NCBI RefSeq assembly: GCF_008274695.1
Contig: NZ_VTOU01000001.1
Span: 1 to 64,000, forward strand
Length of the DNA: 64,000 nucleotides
DNA from: Sphingomonas montanisoli
Lineage (GTDB): Bacteria; Pseudomonadota; Alphaproteobacteria; Sphingomonadales; Sphingomonadaceae
Reading direction: 5' to 3'
The notes beneath the pieces are model-generated. The model was not told the origin of the DNA and made no database searches. It saw only the letters and a list, made by a program, of their open reading frames with translations. Every line of letters begins with the position of its first letter. Within the stretch, counting starts at the first letter, position 1. The translations under genes and the position numbers were made by a program. Of the stretch, positions 59,433 to 64,000 are shown piece by piece.

Positions 59433-60274
59433 TCGCGCTGGTCGCGGCGATGCTGCCGCTCTGTGCTGCATCGCCCGACAATGCACGGACATTCGATCGC
59501 GCCTGGACGCTGGTCGATCGCCACTATTGGGATCGCAATTTTGGTGGAGCCGACTGGCCTGCGCTGCGCGATCACTATCGTGCGGAGGCGCTTTCCGCGC
59601 CCGATCAGGCAGCGTTCTATGCGACGCTCAACACGATGCTGGCAAAGATCGGCGACAGCCACGTCTATGCGCGCTCGCCTGCGGCGCTGGCTATGGAGCG
59701 CGCGCCCGACCGGACGAAGCGTGAAGCACGCGAAATCGCGCAGGGCATCTGGTCGATCCGCTTCGACGCGTTCATCCCGCCCGAAGAGCGATGGCTGCGC
59801 GCAACAATCAAGGCGATCCGACCCACCGCGCTGATCCTCGACCTGCGCGCGAATGGCGGTGGTCGGGATGACGTCTTCGATCGGATCGCGGGGATGTTTC
59901 TGCCGAAGGGCACGCCGCTGTTGTGGGGCGAAAGGATCGAGCGCGCGGCAGGGACGCGCCTGTATGACGGGCCGGTGTTCGTCCTGATCGGCCCGAGGAC
60001 GGCGAGTGCCGCAGAACTGCTGGCGGTCGCGCTGGAGCGGGCGGGCGCCAAGATCATCGGCCAGCGTAGCAAGGGGGCGGTGACGGGCGGCGCGGACTAT
60101 CGCTTGCCTGACGGGGGGCGGCTTACCGTGGCGGATTATGACGTGCGCCTGCCGGACGGAGCCCGGATCGAGAAAGTTGGGGTCATGCCGCGGCATCGTG
60201 TGGCGGAGCGTCCCGACGAAGATGCGCCGATGGCCTGCGCGCTCCACCTCGCAAGAGGTGGAGCGGCGTGCTGA
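59417..60274 (+). CDS. S41-family (tail-specific) peptidase, periplasmic
   Basis: A 285-residue protein. The signal peptide RLRLIALVAAMLPLCAA is followed by helical cap DRAWTLVDRHYWDRNFGG, and the S41 core: ALILDLRANGGGRDDVFDRI, GPRTASAAELLAVAL with the nucleophilic Ser, and QRSKGAVTGGADY with the Lys. No PDZ domain is evident. It overlaps the preceding secreted-protein gene by 16 bases, so the two are probably co-expressed and may work together. Confidence 0.85.
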   Translation: MRLRLIALVAAMLPLCAASPDNARTFDRAWTLVDRHYWDRNFGGADWPALRDHYRAEALSAPDQAAFYATLNTMLAKIGDSHVYARSPAALAMERAPDRTKREAREIAQGIWSIRFDAFIPPEERWLRATIKAIRPTALILDLRANGGGRDDVFDRIAGMFLPKGTPLLWGERIERAAGTRLYDGPVFVLIGPRTASAAELLAVALERAGAKIIGQRSKGAVTGGADYRLPDGGRLTVADYDVRLPDGARIEKVGVMPRHRVAERPDEDAPMACALHLARGGAAC

Positions 60275-60278
60275 CGGC

Positions 60279-60767
60279 CTAGTTGAGCGAAACCTCGGCG
60301 ACCTTTTCCTTGTAATCCTCTTTCGGATCGCGGCCGATCATCGTCTTGATGCCCGCGATCAGGCTCGATCCGTTCTCCCAGATCTCGGCCTTCTCGGGGT
60401 CGAGGCGCAGCAGGACGATCTTGGGATCGTCCTTGCCGTCTTCGTACCAGGCGGCGACGTGGCTGTTCCACAGCCGGTCGACGACGGCGCGGTCGGTATC
60501 GACACGGACGGTGCCATGGATCGTCGCGAACAGATCATGCCCCTTCGACGCAAAAGTCGCGATCGCGCGGCCGCCATAATTGGCGAGGCTGTTGGCGAAG
60601 GCATTGTCGGTGGAAGTGAACATCCACAACGGGCCGTGATCGCCTTCGACCTGAACGGTCATCGGGCGGGTATGGCCGTCCTCGGCCCCGTCCTGCCCGA
60701 GCATGATCGTCATGTCGGATTTAAGGGCTTTCCAGAACTTGGCTTCGAGCTCCTGCGGGGTCGGCAT
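60279..60767 (-). CDS. Pyridoxamine-5'-phosphate-oxidase-fold (general stress) protein
   Basis: A 162-residue protein of the PNPOx-like split-barrel group often annotated general stress protein 26. Blocks: AKFWKALKSDMTIMLG, TRPMTVQVEGDHGPLWMFTS and YGGRAIATFASKGHDLFATI. It may bind a flavin. ATG 60767 has GAGGAG seven bases upstream, and a nearer ATG 60773 is too close. It converges with the S41 gene. Confidence 0.85.
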   Translation of the reverse strand: MPTPQELEAKFWKALKSDMTIMLGQDGAEDGHTRPMTVQVEGDHGPLWMFTSTDNAFANSLANYGGRAIATFASKGHDLFATIHGTVRVDTDRAVVDRLWNSHVAAWYEDGKDDPKIVLLRLDPEKAEIWENGSSLIAGIKTMIGRDPKEDYKEKVAEVSLN

Positions 60768-60825
60768 GTTCATTCTCCTCGGCTGTCGTTGCCGCGGAAA
60801 CGGATGGCCGGGAAACGCGGTTCCC

Positions 60826-62556
60826 TCAGGCTGCCGCCGCGATCCTTTCCTTGCCCCGCGCCCCGCGCACGAGGCGGCCGGGCAGGGCGTCGGTCGGCTC
60901 GCCATCGCGATAGGTCACTTCGCCGGCGACGATCGTCCAGCGATAGCCCTCCGCGCGCTGGACGAGGCGACGAGCGCCGGTCGGCAGATCGTAGCGCACT
61001 TCGGGCGCGTAGAGGCTCAGGGCATCGAGATCGATGATGTTGAGATCGGCGCGCAGCCCCGGCTCGATCCGCCCGCGATCGGCGAGGCCGAGTGCCTGCG
61101 CGGTATCGTTCGCCTGCATCTGCACGAGTTCTTCGATACCGATGCCTTCGCCGCGCGTCCGCTTCGCCCAGAGCATCACCTGGGTCGGGAAGGAGCCGTC
61201 GCAGATGATCCCCATATGCGCGCCTCCATCGGACAGGCCCGGGATGGTGTTGGGATCGAGCAGAAGCTCGCGCGCATGATCGAGATTGCCATGCGCATAG
61301 TTGGTCGCGACGGTATAGATCAGCCCGCGTCCGCCATCGCTCAGCATATGGTCGAGCGCGATTTCCGCTGGCTCCACCCCGCGCGCTTCCGCGAGGCCCG
61401 CGATCGAATCTTCGGCGCGTGGTTCGTAATCGGTATTTTCGCGGGCTAGGATGTACATGCGGCTGAAATTGCGTAGCCCGGCGGGCAGATCGGGGCTGCG
61501 GTTCGCCTCCAGCAGCCGTTCGCGGAAGATCGGGTCGCTCAGCTTCGCCACCTTTTCGGCATGGGGCAACGCGATGATCTCGCGGAACACCGGGTTGGCG
61601 ATGAAGGGGTTGTAGGTCAGTTCCAGCCCCTGCAGCGCGCCGACGCCGCGCGCCGCCACCTGTGCCTTCATCGGCAGGCCCGCATCCACCGCGTCGCCCA
61701 GATGCGCGACGATCCGGCGCCAGTCCTCGGGCCGCTCATGCTTCTGCATCAGCGAGAAGGAGAGGGGGCGGCCGCTTTCCTCGACCATGTGGCGCATCAG
61801 CGCGAACTCGCTGTCGACGTCGTCGAAGTCGCAGATCATCTGCAGCGTGCCCTTGCCGGCGGCCGCAAGGCCCTTGGCGATGCCGATGAGTTCGCGTTCG
61901 GCCGCCTTGAGCGTGGGTGTATGCTCACCGTCCGGCGTCTTGTGGTTGATCGTGCGCGACGTGGAAAAGCCCAGCGCGCCGGCTTCCACCGCGCGTTTCG
62001 CGATCGCGGCCATCGCGTTGATATCGGCCTCGGTCGCCTGCTCGAAGCAGGTTGCGCGCTCGCCCATCACATAGGTGCGCAGAGCGGCGTGGGGCAACTG
62101 GGTGCCGATATCGACGTCGAAGCGCCGTTCCTCGATCGCGTCGAGATAGTCTGGGAAGCTCAACCAGTTCCAGGGAAGGCCCTCGGTCATCACCGGATTG
62201 GGGATGTCCTCTACCCCCTCCATCAGCCGGACGAGCCGTTCGCGATCCTCGGGCTTGCAGGGCGCGAAGCCGACGCCGCAATTGCCCATCACGATCGTGG
62301 TGACGCCGTGCCAGGACGATGGCTGCATGCGTTCATCCCACAAAGCCTGCCCGTCATAGTGGGTGTGGACGTCGACGAAGCCGGGAGTGACGATCAGGCC
62401 GGTCGCGTCGATCTCCTGCGCGCCCGTGCCGCGAACCTCGCCGAGGGCGGCGATCCGGCCGTCCTTGACCGCGACATCGGCAACGAAACGCTCGCCACCG
62501 CTGCCGTCGACGACGGTTCCGCCGCGGATCACCAGGTCATATGCCGTTTCGGCCAT
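60826..62556 (-). CDS. D-aminoacylase-like amidohydrolase
   Basis: A 576-residue metal-dependent amidohydrolase of the N-acyl-D-amino-acid deacylase group. Metal ligands: [15 protein letters not shown] at the first barrel strand, the Cys in [10 protein letters not shown], later DGGAHMG (catalytic Asp region). It would free amino acids from N-acyl substrates. ATG 62556 has GGAG six bases away. Next to it, divergent, lies a catabolic operon. Confidence 0.85.
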   Translation of the reverse strand: MAETAYDLVIRGGTVVDGSGGERFVADVAVKDGRIAALGEVRGTGAQEIDATGLIVTPGFVDVHTHYDGQALWDERMQPSSWHGVTTIVMGNCGVGFAPCKPEDRERLVRLMEGVEDIPNPVMTEGLPWNWLSFPDYLDAIEERRFDVDIGTQLPHAALRTYVMGERATCFEQATEADINAMAAIAKRAVEAGALGFSTSRTINHKTPDGEHTPTLKAAERELIGIAKGLAAAGKGTLQMICDFDDVDSEFALMRHMVEESGRPLSFSLMQKHERPEDWRRIVAHLGDAVDAGLPMKAQVAARGVGALQGLELTYNPFIANPVFREIIALPHAEKVAKLSDPIFRERLLEANRSPDLPAGLRNFSRMYILARENTDYEPRAEDSIAGLAEARGVEPAEIALDHMLSDGGRGLIYTVATNYAHGNLDHARELLLDPNTIPGLSDGGAHMGIICDGSFPTQVMLWAKRTRGEGIGIEELVQMQANDTAQALGLADRGRIEPGLRADLNIIDLDALSLYAPEVRYDLPTGARRLVQRAEGYRWTIVAGEVTYRDGEPTDALPGRLVRGARGKERIAAAA

Positions 62557-62704
62557 CACTCTCTCCATATTTTCGGGAAGTGTGCGCCTTCGGTCGCGGG
62601 CTGAACAGCGTGGATTTATTGGCCATCACGACAAATGAGCGAGCATTGCGTCGCTTGTGCAATTGAGTTAACTCTTTTGCCAACGAGAGAGGGAGCCGAC
62701 CGTT

Positions 62705-63490
62705 ATGGAGTCGAAGATCGTCCCGACGATCTGGCCGAAGGGCAAGGAGTTACCGCCTCCGCGCGAGTCGATCGCAGAGGAGCGACTCTATCGAAAGCAA
62801 CGGCTTGCGGCAGCGTGCCGTATCTTCGGGCGCCTGGGCTACGACATGGGCGGGGCCGGGCATATCACGGTGCGCGATCCCGGCGATCCGACGCATTTCT
62901 GGGTCAACCCGTACACGGTGCCGTTCGGCCATATCACGGTGTCGAGCCTGATCATGGTCAACCATGAGGGACGCCGGGTCGAGGGCGAAGGGCAGCTTAA
63001 CCGTGCGGCTTTTGCTATCCATGCGCGACTTCACGAGGCGCGGCCGGACGTGTTGGCTGCGGCACATTCGCACTCGATCCACGGCAAGACCTGGTCGACT
63101 CTGGGCCGCACGCTCGATCCGCTGACGCAGGATGCGTGCGCCTTCTATCAGGATCACAAGGTGTTCTCGGCCTTTTCGGGCGTGGTTTACGACACCGATG
63201 AGGGTGATCGCATCGGCGAGGCGCTGGGTGACGGCAAGGCGGTGATCCTTCAGAATCACGGGCTGCTGACCGTCGGCGGATCGATCGAAAGCGCGGTGTG
63301 GCGCTATATCGGCATGGAGAACGCCGCGCAGGTGCAACTGTCGGCCGAGGCTGTCGGCACGCCGATCCCGATCCCGCACGACATCGCGATAAAGACGCGC
63401 GGCCAGATCGGGTCCGAGATTGCCGGCATCTACGGGTTCAAACCCTATTGGGACATGGTCGTCCGCGACGAACCCGACCTTTTCGACTGA
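62705..63490 (+). CDS. Class II aldolase/adducin family protein
   Basis: A 261-residue zinc aldolase-like protein. Metal-binding His residues are in AAAHSHSIHGKTW and QNHGLLTVGG; the acidic catalytic residue should lie near the start. Substrate unknown; homologues occur beside fatty- or aromatic-acid genes. It ends 11 bases before an acyl-CoA dehydrogenase gene, so one operon is likely. Confidence 0.9.
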   Translation: MESKIVPTIWPKGKELPPPRESIAEERLYRKQRLAAACRIFGRLGYDMGGAGHITVRDPGDPTHFWVNPYTVPFGHITVSSLIMVNHEGRRVEGEGQLNRAAFAIHARLHEARPDVLAAAHSHSIHGKTWSTLGRTLDPLTQDACAFYQDHKVFSAFSGVVYDTDEGDRIGEALGDGKAVILQNHGLLTVGGSIESAVWRYIGMENAAQVQLSAEAVGTPIPIPHDIAIKTRGQIGSEIAGIYGFKPYWDMVVRDEPDLFD

Positions 63491-63501
63491 AGGATCCCAT
63501 T

Positions 63502-64000
63502 TTGTCCGATCATATCCTGACGCCCGAACAGGCGGAGATCCGGAGTGCCGTGCAGAAGGTGCTGGCCGATTTCGACGATGCCTATTGGCATGACTGCGAC
63601 GAGGCGAAGCGCTTTCCCGAAGAGTTTGTGAAGGCGATGGCCGATGGCGGTTGGCTGGGCATCGCGATGCCGCAGTCGGTGGGTGGCGCGGGGCTGGGGC
63701 TGGGCGAGGCCGCGGCGATGATGCAGGCGGTGACCGAGAGCGGGGCGGGCTTCACCGGTGCATCGGCGATCCACCTCAACATCTTCGGCCTGATGCCGCT
63801 GATCCGGTTCGGCACCGACGAGCAGCGCGCGCGCCACTTGCCGCGCGTACTTGCGGGGGAGGACCGGGTTTGCTTCGGCGTGACCGAGCCCGATAGCGGG
63901 CTAGACACGACCAGCCTGAAGACCTTCGCGACGAAGAAGCCCGGCGGCGGATGGCGGATCAACGGGCGCAAGATGTGGACCAGCGGCGCGCAGACCGCGA
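63502..64000 (+). CDS. Acyl-CoA dehydrogenase, C-terminus cut by window edge
   Basis: The visible 166 residues start at TTG 63502 with AGGA eight bases upstream. They show the N-terminal helical domain (AEIRSAVQKVLADFDD), PQSVGGAGLGLGEAAA and the substrate-binding strand CFGVTEPDSGLDTTSLKT, then GRKMWTSGAQ. The family oxidises acyl-CoA to enoyl-CoA with FAD. The catalytic base lies beyond the window. Confidence 0.9.
   Translation, partial: MSDHILTPEQAEIRSAVQKVLADFDDAYWHDCDEAKRFPEEFVKAMADGGWLGIAMPQSVGGAGLGLGEAAAMMQAVTESGAGFTGASAIHLNIFGLMPLIRFGTDEQRARHLPRVLAGEDRVCFGVTEPDSGLDTTSLKTFATKKPGGGWRINGRKMWTSGAQTA

Noticed and set aside
1-64000. CRISPR arrays, rRNA genes, insertion sequences
   Set aside because: No regularly spaced repeats, no rRNA-like sequence and no transposase were found on reading through the window.

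Overview
The window looks like a chromosomal piece of a GC-rich alphaproteobacterium, most likely a sphingomonad. This is inferred from a ChpT-type phosphotransferase beside a chemotaxis cluster, an RpoH sigma factor, a TonB-dependent receptor, an arginine succinyltransferase (AST) pathway with two AstA-type genes, and sphingomonad-like extragenic palindromic repeats. No rRNA and no CRISPR array were seen.

Positions 1-19781 are the integrase-side part of a temperate prophage. The other end lies left of the window. Its tyrosine integrase sits next to the 3' end of a CAU-anticodon tRNA gene (19782-19857), which is the probable attachment site. Leftward genes, read from about 10.2 kb down to 1, are: a Cro-like regulator, a DnaG-type primase, a DnaB helicase, a replication-initiation-like protein, two small conserved phage genes, an HNH endonuclease, small and large terminase, portal, and a ClpP-like prohead protease cut by the window edge. 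Rightward are a self-cleaving CI/LexA-type repressor with three operator-like palindromes, then a tightly overlapping early operon (ParB-like protein, HTH-HerA-type ATPase, several unknown small proteins, an AlpA-type excisionase candidate). An accessory pair follows (16230-17765): an unknown 313-aa soluble protein and a four-helix membrane protein. It is the best candidate here for an undescribed defence or exclusion system. The integrase operon also encodes a second protein that joins an integrase arm-binding domain to a GIY-YIG/T5orf172-like domain.

From 19.9 to 29.1 kb lie a ZnuD-like TonB receptor and the arginine succinyltransferase catabolic genes (two astA, astB, astD and an M20 hydrolase). 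That operon is interrupted by an opposite-strand peptidoglycan-hydrolase-like gene. From 29.3 to 37.2 kb come a hybrid sensor kinase, a polytopic membrane protein, mtgA, an outer-membrane protein, rpoH, an RluD-type pseudouridine synthase and a JAMM peptidase.

The block at 37.3-43.2 kb encodes chpT, cheA, cheW, cheY, cheB and cheR, with CtrA-like boxes upstream of chpT, cheA and cheY. The rest is housekeeping and catabolic: an AmpD-like amidase, recJ, a GH130 enzyme, a flavoprotein of the ketosteroid-dehydrogenase type, alanine dehydrogenase, dienelactone hydrolase, a Kup potassium transporter, tRNA-Met, a cupin, an MFS transporter, a TetR regulator, formate-tetrahydrofolate ligase, two secreted protease-like proteins, a pyridoxamine-oxidase-fold protein, and the start of a catabolic cluster (D-aminoacylase-like amidohydrolase, class II aldolase, acyl-CoA dehydrogenase cut by the right edge).
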